Below, piece after piece: positions 8,778 to 17,308 of a stretch of 44,447 nt of DNA. The notes below the pieces were generated by a model that had not been told where the DNA came from, searched no databases, and saw only the letters and a program-made list of their open reading frames with translations. Made by a program: the position numbers and the translations under genes. The stretch is from Bacteroidota bacterium. GTDB taxonomy: Bacteria > Bacteroidota > Bacteroidia > UKL13-3. The DNA is taken from the NCBI GenBank assembly GCA_947459075.1, contig CANHBJ010000005.1, forward strand, positions 1-44,447. The letters run 5' to 3'. Position 1 is the stretch's first letter. Each line of letters opens with the position of its first letter.

Positions 8778-10223
8778 ATGAGAACAAAACTAAGTTTAAT
8801 TGCGCTAGGATTTGCTAGTGGTTTGGCAGGTGCCGCAAGTTTTTATTTTTTATTACCAAATAGGGTAATTTTAACTCAAGGAGTTTCAAATAAACAAACA
8901 CAATCCATTTATAATAATGTAGATAATAAAGGCATACAAGTAGCAAGTAGCGATGATATGATTAAAGCATCAGCTATTACTACCCCAACTGTAGTTTTTA
9001 TTAAAACCATAAGCAACCAACAAGCCTCTGATCCGTATTATGATTTTTGGTCGGCTTGGGATTTTTTTGGCAGACGTGGCCCTGTTACCAGTTCGGGAAG
9101 TGGTGTAATTATTAGTGCTGACGGCTATATTGTAACAAACCTGCATGTAGTAAAAGATGCTGATGTAATTGAAGTAATTACCAACAACAATAAGCATAGT
9201 TATAAAGCCAAAGTTGTTGGCACCGATGGCTCTACAGATTTAGCTTTACTAAAAATTGAAGGCAAAGGATTACAGCACATTCCTTTTGGTAATAGTGATG
9301 ATGTAAAAATTGGCCAATGGGTGTTGGCAGTTGGTAATCCTTTTAATTTAACCAGTACCGTAACTGCAGGTATTGTAAGTGCTAAAGGTCGAAACATTAA
9401 TGTAGTAAACAACCGTTTTCCTATTGAAAGTTTTATACAAACAGATGCCGCCATTAATCCAGGAAATAGCGGAGGTGCACTAGTAAATACAAATGGCGAG
9501 CTGGTTGGCATCAATACCGCTATAGCTTCAAATACTGGTGCATACAGTGGTTATGGGTTTGCCATTCCATCAAACCTAGTACAAAAAATTGTGCGCGATT
9601 TAATAGAGTACAAGGAAGTACAACGTGGTTTTACAGGCATGGATATTATTGATATTGATGCTCCTCTTGCCGAAAAATTAAACATCAACAACAACCTTGG
9701 TGTATATGTACAATATGTGTTACCAAGTGGACCTAGCGAAAATGCAGGTATAAAAAATGGTGATGTTATTGTTAAAGTAAATGAGCGTGAAATTGAAAGT
9801 AAGGCATTTTTTGATGAGCAAGTTAGTTACTACCGTCCTGGTGATAGGGTTAAAATTACCCTACTAAGAGATGGCAATAGCCTAGATATGTATGTGAAAT
9901 TAATTAACCGGGAAGGCAATACTGAAATTACGCGTAAACAAAGCGTTAGCTCAACAGTTCTAGGTGCTGATTTTACAGTAATATCAAAAGTAGAGGCCGA
10001 AAAATACCGCATACCAGCAGGTATAAAAATTAGTAACATAAAAAACGGTAGAATCAGAAACATGGGTATTCCAGAAGATTTTATCATTACCTCGTTTAAT
10101 AAAAAATCATACACCAAAGCAGAGGATTTAATAAAAGAACTGGAAAATGGCAAAGGACAATTATTAATTGAAGGCATATATGCCAATGGTAGCAGAGGAT
10201 TTTATTCCTTTTACTCATACTAA
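8778..10223 (+). CDS. HtrA/DegP-type periplasmic serine protease
   Basis: This 481-residue protein begins with an N-terminal hydrophobic segment (residues 5-28) that exports or anchors it. The trypsin-like domain holds the catalytic triad H123 (VTNLHVV), D154 (STDLALLKI) and S231 (NPGNSGGALV). Two PDZ domains follow: the first around residues 275-370 (LGVYVQYVLPSGPSENAGIKNGDVI) and a shorter, weaker one to the C terminus (IKNGRIRNMGIPEDFIITSFN). Family members degrade or refold damaged envelope proteins. The gene has a strong Bacteroidota promoter and ends at a bidirectional terminator shared with the convergent umuC. Confidence 0.95.
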   Translation: MRTKLSLIALGFASGLAGAASFYFLLPNRVILTQGVSNKQTQSIYNNVDNKGIQVASSDDMIKASAITTPTVVFIKTISNQQASDPYYDFWSAWDFFGRRGPVTSSGSGVIISADGYIVTNLHVVKDADVIEVITNNNKHSYKAKVVGTDGSTDLALLKIEGKGLQHIPFGNSDDVKIGQWVLAVGNPFNLTSTVTAGIVSAKGRNINVVNNRFPIESFIQTDAAINPGNSGGALVNTNGELVGINTAIASNTGAYSGYGFAIPSNLVQKIVRDLIEYKEVQRGFTGMDIIDIDAPLAEKLNINNNLGVYVQYVLPSGPSENAGIKNGDVIVKVNEREIESKAFFDEQVSYYRPGDRVKITLLRDGNSLDMYVKLINREGNTEITRKQSVSSTVLGADFTVISKVEAEKYRIPAGIKISNIKNGRIRNMGIPEDFIITSFNKKSYTKAEDLIKELENGKGQLLIEGIYANGSRGFYSFYSY

Positions 10224-10254
10224 ATAACAATACCATTAGGTAAAAGTATAAATA

Positions 10255-10277
10255 AGGCTGTGTGTTCATCACAGCCT
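10255..10277. terminator. Bidirectional terminator hairpin between htrA and umuC
   Basis: AGGCTGTG (10255-10262) pairs perfectly with CACAGCCT (10270-10277) across a 7-nt loop. T-rich sequence follows on both strands (CATTTATTATA on plus, TATTTATAC on minus). It lies between convergent genes, so it can serve both. Confidence 0.65.
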
Positions 10278-10425
10278 CATTTATTATATAAGTATTCTTA
10301 GGGCTTACCATAAAGCAAAAGATTTGGTAATTTACTTCTTCCTAAATTTCGAAACACTAAGCCAGTAAATCTTCCCTATTTAATTTCTTGTTCAATAAAA
10401 AGCACCTCAATAACCATAGGTTATT

Positions 10426-11685
10426 TTAACATTTCACTATAATAATATCCTTTAAATTAGTGGTGTATCGTGGCGATAGTTTCTCTTGTTTCATAACCCA
10501 CATGCGCTTTAAATCTTGAGAGGCGAGCTTAATCTTTTGTCTGCCATATAGGGCATTCAGTTTATCTATTGTATGCATAATAGCCGTATGATTGGGATTA
10601 CCGTTTCCAAAAATGGTTAACTGCGTGGCATCTTCCGGAGTAAAATCGAATACAATTACGCCCGCTTTTTTGTAATGATAACCTAGTTTATAAATACGTT
10701 CTAGGGCAATGTTCGCATACTTTACCAATTCGTAGTTTGAGTTGCTAGCAAAAGGTAATTGCACAACCATACTGCGTGCATATTGAGGCAAATCATTACG
10801 AAACCTATTGGTATGTAAAAAAACAGAAAGCGAGTTGCAACAACTCCCCTGCTTGCGTAACTTTTCGGCACAACTCACGGCAAAGGTGGTTACACGTTCC
10901 TTTAGCTCATCAAGTGTGGTAAAGTTTTTATCAAATGAACGTGTGGTGGCAATGTTCTTTTTGGGTTGTACTTCCTCTAAATCTAAAGTTGGTATTCCAT
11001 TTAGGTCTTGGTGCAGGCGCAAACCAACTATTGACATGTGTTTTTGAACCCAATCTTTATCCATTTGCACAAAATCAAGCGCATTATTTACGCCAAGTGC
11101 ACACAACCGTTTGGCATGCTGCCTTCCTATACCCCAAACATCCTCAACTTTTGTCCATTTAAGTGCTTTAATGCGTAATTCATCGCTGTTTATAATGTAT
11201 ACACTGCGCGTTTGTTGTGTATATTTCTTAGCAATTTTGTTGGCAATTTTAGCTAACGACTTTGTTGGTGCAATGCCAACACTTATAGGTATACCCGTAC
11301 TTTTGGTAACACGCTTCTGCATGTTTAACCCATAGGCATGTAAATCTACATACTTAAATCCTTGCAACTTTAAAAAGACTTCATCAATGCTGTAAATTTC
11401 CATTTCAGGTGTGTACTCACCCAAAATATCCATTACACGGTTACTCATGTCGCCATACAATGCAAAGTTTGCGGAAAACACCTGCACTTGGTGCTTACTA
11501 AATAGCGTCTCAAATTCAAATGCCGGGGCACCCATTGGTATACCCAATGCTTTGGCCTCGTTACTACGTGCTATTACACAACCATCGTTGTTTGATAAAA
11601 CAACCACAGGTTTACCAATTAAATCAGGACGAAAAACACGTTCGCATGAAGCATAAAAGTTATTACAATCAGCTAAAGCAAACAT
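10426..11685 (-). CDS. umuC: DNA polymerase V catalytic subunit UmuC (Y family)
   Basis: The 419-residue protein has the Y-family palm motifs with the metal-binding acidic residues D6 ([18 protein letters not shown]) and D101-E102 ([10 protein letters not shown]), then a helix-hairpin-helix region ([19 protein letters not shown]) and a little-finger domain. Length and the N-terminal signature are those of UmuC rather than DinB. With UmuD it forms the error-prone lesion-bypass polymerase. It lies one nucleotide after the stop of umuD (TAACATG), so translation is probably coupled. The C-terminal region carries [19 protein letters not shown], a common UmuC tail. Confidence 0.94.
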   Translation of the reverse strand: MFALADCNNFYASCERVFRPDLIGKPVVVLSNNDGCVIARSNEAKALGIPMGAPAFEFETLFSKHQVQVFSANFALYGDMSNRVMDILGEYTPEMEIYSIDEVFLKLQGFKYVDLHAYGLNMQKRVTKSTGIPISVGIAPTKSLAKIANKIAKKYTQQTRSVYIINSDELRIKALKWTKVEDVWGIGRQHAKRLCALGVNNALDFVQMDKDWVQKHMSIVGLRLHQDLNGIPTLDLEEVQPKKNIATTRSFDKNFTTLDELKERVTTFAVSCAEKLRKQGSCCNSLSVFLHTNRFRNDLPQYARSMVVQLPFASNSNYELVKYANIALERIYKLGYHYKKAGVIVFDFTPEDATQLTIFGNGNPNHTAIMHTIDKLNALYGRQKIKLASQDLKRMWVMKQEKLSPRYTTNLKDIIIVKC

Positions 11686-11686
11686 G

Positions 11687-12136
11687 TTAAAAGGCTTTTA
11701 TTACGTGGGTAACAATACCCCATACCAACAATTCATTTTCGGGAGTAATGCGAATAGGCTCGTATGCAGAATTTGCAGGCATTAACCAAAGTTCACCATT
11801 TTTAATAAAGATCCGTTTGACAGTAAACTCTCCATCAATGTAACACACGCCTATTTTGCCGTGTTTGGGTTCTAAACTTTTATCAATTACCAATAAATCA
11901 CCATCGTGTATTCCTGCATCTATCATAGAAACACCCTTTACCCTACCATAAAAGGTGGAAGATGGATGTTTAACCACATGTTTGTTGAGGTCTATTTTTA
12001 AATCAATAAAATCCAGTGCAGGCGAAGGGAAACCTGCACTAATACCGCCCTCTATAAATGGTAACTCCAGCACCGATTCAGATAGGGCAGAATAAATATC
12101 AAGCGTAATGGTATCGTATAATTTAAGCACTGCCAT
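11687..12136 (-). CDS. umuD: UmuD: self-cleaving S24 peptidase subunit of polymerase V
   Basis: Taken from the ATG at 12136 the protein is 149 residues. The self-cleavage site is A34-G35 (SAGFPSPA), the serine is S70 (GVSMIDAG) and the general-base lysine is K107 (FTVKRIF). Spacing from G35 to S70 and from S70 to K107 is 35 and 37 residues, as in E. coli UmuD (G25, S60, K97). An upstream in-frame TTG at 12148 is rejected because a promoter -7 octamer covers 12146-12153. No helix-turn-helix domain is present, so it is UmuD and not LexA. Cleavage would be triggered by RecA filament, activating the mutagenic polymerase. Confidence 0.92.
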   Translation of the reverse strand: MAVLKLYDTITLDIYSALSESVLELPFIEGGISAGFPSPALDFIDLKIDLNKHVVKHPSSTFYGRVKGVSMIDAGIHDGDLLVIDKSLEPKHGKIGVCYIDGEFTVKRIFIKNGELWLMPANSAYEPIRITPENELLVWGIVTHVIKAF

Positions 12137-12145
12137 ATATGCCAA

Positions 12146-12191
12146 CAAATTTAGTAAATAACAAGTATGTTTTTGCTAATTATTTTAGCAA
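12146..12191 (-). promoter_or_regulatory. umuDC promoter with overlapping palindromic operator candidate
   Basis: On the minus strand TAAATTTG (12146-12153) matches TAnnTTTG and ends 9 nt before the umuD ATG. In the -33 region, instead of a good TTTG, lies a perfect 7-bp inverted repeat: TTGCTAA (12173-12179), 5-nt spacer, TTAGCAA (12185-12191). That is where a repressor dimer would block polymerase. An SOS (LexA-type) operator is the natural guess for umuDC, but the binding protein is not identified here. Confidence 0.5.
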
Positions 12192-12330
12192 TGGTTTAAT
12201 TTTCTTCACTTTCTCTTTCGTAAAAATGTCTTTCGTGTATTTTCGCTACAGCTCAAATAAAAACACCTACAAATAGGTATAGAAAGTTTAATACAGTAAG
12301 CTAATAACCTTGTATGTTGGGCATAAAAAA

Positions 12331-12347
12331 AGGAGGCTTAGCCTCCT
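12331..12347 (-). terminator. Intrinsic terminator overlapping the stop codon of the START-like gene
   Basis: On the minus strand AGGAGGC-TAA-GCCTCCT is followed by a run of seven T. The 7-bp stem is perfect and the 3-nt loop is the TAA stop codon of the gene; the 5' arm encodes its last two glycines. Confidence 0.85.
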
Positions 12348-12718
12348 AATGATGTTTTAAGTTCGTGAACTTGACTATCCCACAATTGAGTGGCATTTTC
12401 TTCGTCCGACTCATCAACAAAATCTGTTACTACTAAAGCCACATCATCTGTTAACTCATCTTGTATAATTTCAAATTCAAAATATTCATCTGGTTTTGCT
12501 GTTTTCCATCTAAACTTCATTCCTTTAGAGGCAGTCTTTTTAAGTAACTCAGCTATTTGCTCATCACCGTCCCATTTAAACTTGTAGTTATTGTTATAAA
12601 TATCTACATCATCGGCAAACCAAGTTGATAAGCCAGATGGAGTACTGATGCTATTGTATAAAATAGCAGGCGAAGATTTGATTGGGTACTCTAAGCGAAT
12701 TTTTTTTCTTTTAGACAT
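12338..12718 (-). CDS. START-like (SRPBCC) domain protein
   Basis: This 126-residue single-domain protein reads like the Bacteroidota START-like/AHSA1 family: PIKSSPAILYNSISTPSGLSTWFADDVDI at residues 14-42, then beta strands KFKWDGDEQIAEL and FEFEIIQDEL, and a long C-terminal helix ending LWDSQVHELKTSLGG. SRPBCC folds bind hydrophobic ligands or act as co-chaperone-like proteins; the ligand is unknown. There is no signal peptide. It is transcribed alone, from a promoter near 12772-12801 to a terminator built around its stop codon. Confidence 0.8.
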   Translation of the reverse strand: MSKRKKIRLEYPIKSSPAILYNSISTPSGLSTWFADDVDIYNNNYKFKWDGDEQIAELLKKTASKGMKFRWKTAKPDEYFEFEIIQDELTDDVALVVTDFVDESDEENATQLWDSQVHELKTSLGG

Positions 12719-12771
12719 TACTCTAATATTTTAGGGTTAGGATTTAACGATTATTCATCCGTCTTGTATGG

Positions 12772-12801
12772 CAAATATATGTTTTTAATCCACTTTACAA
12801 A
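12772..12801 (-). promoter_or_regulatory. Promoter candidate of the START-like gene
   Basis: On the minus strand TTTG (12801-12798) is followed after 18 nt by TATATTTG (12779-12772), a full match to TAnnTTTG. It lies 53 nt before the ATG at 12718. Confidence 0.55.
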
Positions 12802-12915
12802 CTTCTTACCCAACTTTTTGGTTAATCAAACCCACCATACTATAAACCAAATGATTAGCCCCATCAATATGTGTTTATTGTACGAACAACAATTAATTAC
12901 TAAAGAATGAAAAGA

Positions 12916-13569
12916 TTAACGTTCCATTTTTTCGCCAAAACTTAAATCGCCTGCATCACCTAAACCGGGTAAAATATAACCATGGTCGTTTAATGCATCA
13001 TCAACTGCAGCTACCCATAGTTTATGCCCTTGTAAGTGGTTCATTAAATATTCAATACCAGGCTTAGAAGCAATTAAACTTACCACATGTAACTGCTTAG
13101 GCTTACCATAACGCAGCAAGGCTTTGTAAGTTAATTCAATACTTTGCCCTGTGGCCAACATGGGATCAATCAGTAATACCACTTTATCATTAATATCTGG
13201 GCTAGCTAAATATTCAACTATAATTTCAAAATCGGTATCATTGGTATGCTTGCGGTAAGCAGATATGAAAGCAGAATCTGCCTGATCAAAAAAGTTTAAC
13301 ATACCTTGATGCATACTTAAACCTGCTCTTAAAATAGTGGCTAAAATTGGTTGCTCAACCAACCTGTTTGATTGATGTGTGCCCAAAGGAGTGGTTACTT
13401 CAACCGTTTTCCAACTCAAGGTTTTGCTGATTTCGTAGGCCATTATTTGACCAATACGTTCAATGTTTTTTCTAAAACGCAAGCGGTCGATTTGCAGGTT
13501 AACATCGCGTAATTCACTTACATACTGCTGTAACAAACTGTTTTGTTCCGACAAATTAATCAATTCCAT
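12916..13569 (-). CDS. upp: Uracil phosphoribosyltransferase
   Basis: The 217-residue protein shows the hallmarks of UPRT: ILRAGLSMHQGML (79-91), the PRPP-binding loop LLIDPMLATGQS (132-143) and the uracil-binding C-terminal segment GYILPGLGDAGDLSFG. It makes UMP from uracil and PRPP in the cytoplasmic salvage pathway. Length fits the family. It stands alone: the flanking gaps are about 200 bp, and a -7 promoter octamer ends only 5 nt before the ATG. Confidence 0.94.
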   Translation of the reverse strand: MELINLSEQNSLLQQYVSELRDVNLQIDRLRFRKNIERIGQIMAYEISKTLSWKTVEVTTPLGTHQSNRLVEQPILATILRAGLSMHQGMLNFFDQADSAFISAYRKHTNDTDFEIIVEYLASPDINDKVVLLIDPMLATGQSIELTYKALLRYGKPKQLHVVSLIASKPGIEYLMNHLQGHKLWVAAVDDALNDHGYILPGLGDAGDLSFGEKMER

Positions 13570-13574
13570 AAAAC

Positions 13575-13582
13575 CAAAGTTA
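13575..13582 (-). promoter_or_regulatory. -7 promoter element of upp (leaderless mRNA predicted)
   Basis: The minus strand reads TAACTTTG, a full match to TAnnTTTG, and 5 nt separate it from the ATG at 13569. If transcription starts at the usual distance, the mRNA starts at or next to the AUG. No clear -33 element is visible. Confidence 0.45.
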
Positions 13583-13782
13583 GGAATTATAAGCTTTTAA
13601 AAGCTATTTTGCAGGAAATTTTTAATTGGCAAATAGCCAATAAGATTACCTTTACTTTATAACAAGTTGGGGTTTAGTAGATAAAACATCTTGTTTACAG
13701 CTGTTAGATTGAAGCGTTTAAAGCAAATATTCTTCATCACCATTCTACCCCACCCCAAACATATTTAGAACATAAACATAAG

Positions 13783-15189
13783 ATGAAATTAACTTTTTGG
13801 GGCGCAGCCAAACAAGTAACTGGAAGTATGCACATGCTTACTTTAGATAACGGTTACAAAATTTTGGTTGATTGCGGCATGAATTACGAACAAAAGCGTG
13901 AAATGAATGAAGATGCTTTTGACTTTCCTTTTAATCCCGCAGAATTAGATTTAGTGATACTTACACATGCCCATATTGATCACAGTGGTAATATTCCAAC
14001 CTTGGTTAACCGCGGTTACAAAGGCCAAATTATTTGCACCGAACCAACACTTGAACTGAGTAAACATTTACTTTTTGATAGTGCCAACATTCAACTAAAC
14101 GAGTTTAAATATTTATTTAACCGTGCACCTAAACACCGAAAAGCACATGTACCACGCCCTATATACCTGGAGCGCGAGGTTGGCGTAGCAATGGACAGGG
14201 TGGTAACTTTACCTTTTAACCGTAAGTTTAAAGTAAAAGAAGATATTAGCATTGAGTTGATTGAAGCCGGGCATTTATTAGGTGCCGCAAGTGTTGTAGT
14301 TGAGTATACCATAAATGACAAAACAACCCGTATTGGGTTTAGTGGAGATTTGGGTCGCGATCATGCAGAGCTTATTCGCACGCCAACACCCATGAAAGAC
14401 CTAGATTATTTAATCTCTGAAACTACCTATGGCGGACGTAAGCATACTTCATCAGAACTTGCCGAGCAAGACTTAATGAAATATATTGATGAAGCCATTG
14501 TTAAAATTCGCGGAAAATTAATTATTCCTGCTTTTAGTGTTGGGCGCACACAAAGCATTGTGCACGTGTTATGCAAATTGGCTAAAAAAGGCTTGTTGCC
14601 ACAGGTTAAAGTTTTTGTTGATAGCCCACTGGCCATAAAATCAACACATGTATACAGCAAACACCCCGAATTATTGAATGATGAAGCAACTGCATTTTTA
14701 AAACAGCATGGCGATTTATTTGATTTTGAAGGTTTAAAATGGATTGATAACCTTGACAGACACGAACAAGTTGCTAACTATACAGATTCATGCATCATTA
14801 TATCTGCAGCCGGAATGGTTGAAGGCGGTCGAATTCAAGAACACGTAAAAAACAACATTCAAAACCCATTCAGTACTATTTTAATTGCTGGCTTTTGTGC
14901 CGAAGGAACGCTTGGCCATCGTTTATTATCTGGCCAAGGTGTAATTGGTATTAAGGGTAAAGACTATAAAGTATACAGTAAAATTGCACGCACAGATGTA
15001 TTCAGTTCTCATCCAGATAAAGATGAAATTTTCCGCTACATCAAAGCATGCAGCAACCCTAATTTAAAGCGTGTATTTTTAGTACATGGCGATGAGCCTA
15101 ACTTAATAGCTATGCAAAACATGCTGGCCCAAGAAGGCATTAATCATGTTGAAATTCCCGATATGGGCGATGAATTTTTAATATCATAA
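13783..15189 (+). CDS. Beta-CASP metallo-beta-lactamase fold ribonuclease-like protein
   Basis: The 468-residue protein begins MKLTFWGAAKQVTGSMHML, the standard start of YSH1/CPSF-like bacterial MBL proteins. It contains the zinc motif HAHIDH (62-67), further MBL motifs (GHLLGAASV; GFSGDLGRD), a beta-CASP domain (IIPAFSVGRTQSIVHVL, CIIISAAGMVEGGRIQEH) and a C-terminal RNA-specificity (RMMBL) segment ending with the conserved histidine in VFLVHGDEPN. Such enzymes cut or trim RNA in the cytoplasm; the target is unknown. It lies 4 nt ahead of the EamA transporter gene, so the two share a transcript. Confidence 0.92.
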   Translation: MKLTFWGAAKQVTGSMHMLTLDNGYKILVDCGMNYEQKREMNEDAFDFPFNPAELDLVILTHAHIDHSGNIPTLVNRGYKGQIICTEPTLELSKHLLFDSANIQLNEFKYLFNRAPKHRKAHVPRPIYLEREVGVAMDRVVTLPFNRKFKVKEDISIELIEAGHLLGAASVVVEYTINDKTTRIGFSGDLGRDHAELIRTPTPMKDLDYLISETTYGGRKHTSSELAEQDLMKYIDEAIVKIRGKLIIPAFSVGRTQSIVHVLCKLAKKGLLPQVKVFVDSPLAIKSTHVYSKHPELLNDEATAFLKQHGDLFDFEGLKWIDNLDRHEQVANYTDSCIIISAAGMVEGGRIQEHVKNNIQNPFSTILIAGFCAEGTLGHRLLSGQGVIGIKGKDYKVYSKIARTDVFSSHPDKDEIFRYIKACSNPNLKRVFLVHGDEPNLIAMQNMLAQEGINHVEIPDMGDEFLIS

Positions 15190-15193
15190 ACAT

Positions 15194-16153
15194 ATGCTGA
15201 GTAGTGGACTAACAGCAGCATTTGCCACATTAATTTGTTGGACAGTAGGTACTTTTGCTTTTACCTTAGCCAGTAAACGTGCTGATCCGGCTGCCGTTAA
15301 TCGCGTAAGGTTATTTTTTGCAGCCTTGTTATTAAGTGCTGTAGTGGTGCTGTTTTTTAAAGTTACCTTCATCCAATTATTTACCTTACCCACTTTAGCA
15401 GAATGGATTTGGCTTGGCTTAAGCGGCATTATTGGTTTAACACTTGGCGATTATTTTGCATTTACTGCATACAGCATTTTAGGCAGTAGCCGCACCAGTT
15501 TATTTAGCACCTTTGCCCCTGTTGCTGCCTTACTTTTAGGTATCATTATTTTGGGTGAAAGCATTAATTTTATTGGTGTTTTAGGTATGATGATTAGTAC
15601 AGGTGGTATTATTTGGTTTATACAATCAACCCAAAAAAGCAACGATAAAAGTATTGAAAAAAGCCAAATTTTAAAAGGAATTACTTATGCTATTTTGGGC
15701 GCAGTTGGCCAAGGTTTAGGTTTAGTTTGTGCTAAAAAAGGATTGAACATAACCCACCAAACGGGTGCAGATTTAAGTGCAGTGCACGCCACTTGGATAC
15801 GCATGGGAATTGGTACCATAGCAGCATACAGCATAGTCGTTTTAAAGAAAAATATTTGGGTAGAGTTTAAAACAATGACTACATCAAAAGCCATTATTAC
15901 CCCATTATTAACGGGTACTTTGTTTGGCCCCGTGATGGGTGTCTCTTTTAGTTTATATGCAGCTTCGTTAATCCCTGTGGGTATTGCTCAAACCATTTTT
16001 AGTTTATTGCCCATTACTGTTATGCTAGCCGCCATCATAAGCGGACGAGAACGCATAAACGGGCCTTCTATATTAGCGGCAGCCATTTGCATGGTTGGTG
16101 TGTTTATTTTGGTATGGCGCGATGAGTTGGTTAATTGGGTTAATGCATTTTAA
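15194..16153 (+). CDS. EamA/DMT-family transporter
   Basis: The 319-residue protein has about ten hydrophobic segments in two homologous halves, each with the EamA pattern (first half: LSGIIGLTLGDYFAFTAYSILGSSRTSLFSTFAPVAALLLGIIILGE; second half: ASLIPVGIAQTIFSLLPITVMLAAIISGRERI). The family exports or imports small metabolites across the inner membrane; the substrate cannot be told from sequence. The gene begins 4 nt after the stop of the MBL-fold gene and converges on the PhoD gene at 16227. Confidence 0.9.
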   Translation: MLSSGLTAAFATLICWTVGTFAFTLASKRADPAAVNRVRLFFAALLLSAVVVLFFKVTFIQLFTLPTLAEWIWLGLSGIIGLTLGDYFAFTAYSILGSSRTSLFSTFAPVAALLLGIIILGESINFIGVLGMMISTGGIIWFIQSTQKSNDKSIEKSQILKGITYAILGAVGQGLGLVCAKKGLNITHQTGADLSAVHATWIRMGIGTIAAYSIVVLKKNIWVEFKTMTTSKAIITPLLTGTLFGPVMGVSFSLYAASLIPVGIAQTIFSLLPITVMLAAIISGRERINGPSILAAAICMVGVFILVWRDELVNWVNAF

Positions 16154-16226
16154 TTGACCATAACTATTTTACAAGAGCCATATTATTTGAAGCACTAAAA
16201 GGTAAAGCTATAAACTGTATACGTAG

Positions 16227-17270
16227 CTATTTAAAAGTAAGCTGACTTAAGGCCACCTGGTAACAGATGCATCGTTTATTTTCTACATCCCAAATTTCTA
16301 ACTGCAACTGCGGATCATGTAAGGCCCAATTAATGGTTATTAGTCCGAAATGATTTTGCATAACAGGGCCACAAATCCTGTTTTTATTTGGTGTGGCAAA
16401 CTTCCAAGTTGATGATAATCCACTGGCAGTAAGATCGTAAATAGGATATAATCCCGGATAATTAACCTTTGATAATTCGGCATAATGCACATCACCACTA
16501 ATAAATAATACCCCGTTTGCTTTGGTCTTTTTAACCAATTCTAACATACGTTTTTGCTCGTGAGGAAAATTAGCCCAAGACTCGTAACCATTGTACTCAA
16601 TACCAAATTGCGAACCGCCAGCTATAATTCTTACATCAGCAGGCTTAGTTAATTCTTCCTCCAACCACTTCCATTGTGCCTCGCCTAAAAAGGTAGAATC
16701 TGCTGTTGCGTATGGTGCAAAATAATGTCTATGCCTTCCGTTTTTACGGTGCTTCTTTTTTTTATCAAAACGTATTAAATCATCTCTAAAAGTGCGGCAA
16801 TCAAGCAATATAACTTGTATTGTTTTTTCTTCTTTTTGGTAATAATATGAGGTATAAATTCCAGCCCTGTTTCTTCGCTCCGATTCTTTCGGTTCATCAA
16901 AAAAATCGAGCATCACTTCTTTCGATTTTTCTTTTTCTGCGAAGTGTCTACCTGCATCATTTTCGCCATAATCATGATCGTCCCAGGTGGCAATAAGTGG
17001 CACATTGTTTTTAAGATTTTTAAAAGAGGGTTTGTTGCCCATGCGTTTGTAGATTGCAGCAAGGGTATCCATATCATGCGTATCACCATAAACGTTATCG
17101 CCCAAAAACACAAACAAATCAGGCTTGTGTGACACAACCACATTGTAAACAGGCAACTCACTGGCTTGGTTTGCACATGATCCAAACGCAATTTTAGATA
17201 CCGCTTGTTGCGCGAATACCGCTAACCCTAAATTAAAAATAAAAATGGTTACCAATAAAAATCTATACAT
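16227..17270 (-). CDS. PhoD-type alkaline phosphatase/phosphodiesterase, exported
   Basis: The 347-residue protein has a signal peptide (residues 1-20, ending VFAQ) followed directly by the phosphatase domain. Metal-site motifs are intact: FGSCANQ (C32, the iron ligand in PhoD), FLGDNVYGD (D58, Y61), WDDHDYGEND (97-100), LLDCRTFRDD and SGDVHYAEL. It lacks the N-terminal beta domain of the larger PhoD type. It should hydrolyse phosphate mono- or diesters in the periplasm. It lies 38 nt downstream of the TraB/GumN gene on the same strand. A paralogue with a broken metal site is at 907-2250. Confidence 0.92.
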   Translation of the reverse strand: MYRFLLVTIFIFNLGLAVFAQQAVSKIAFGSCANQASELPVYNVVVSHKPDLFVFLGDNVYGDTHDMDTLAAIYKRMGNKPSFKNLKNNVPLIATWDDHDYGENDAGRHFAEKEKSKEVMLDFFDEPKESERRNRAGIYTSYYYQKEEKTIQVILLDCRTFRDDLIRFDKKKKHRKNGRHRHYFAPYATADSTFLGEAQWKWLEEELTKPADVRIIAGGSQFGIEYNGYESWANFPHEQKRMLELVKKTKANGVLFISGDVHYAELSKVNYPGLYPIYDLTASGLSSTWKFATPNKNRICGPVMQNHFGLITINWALHDPQLQLEIWDVENKRCICYQVALSQLTFK

Positions 17271-17308
17271 GCCTTGTATTGCTCTTTTTGTTTTAGTTAA
17301 ATGAATGA

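Noticed and set aside
11687-12136. LexA repressor
   Set aside because: There is no N-terminal helix-turn-helix domain and the gene is one nucleotide ahead of umuC; residue spacing matches UmuD.
12137-12148. Upstream TTG start for umuD
   Set aside because: It coincides with the -7 promoter octamer at 12146-12153; the ATG at 12136 is preferred.
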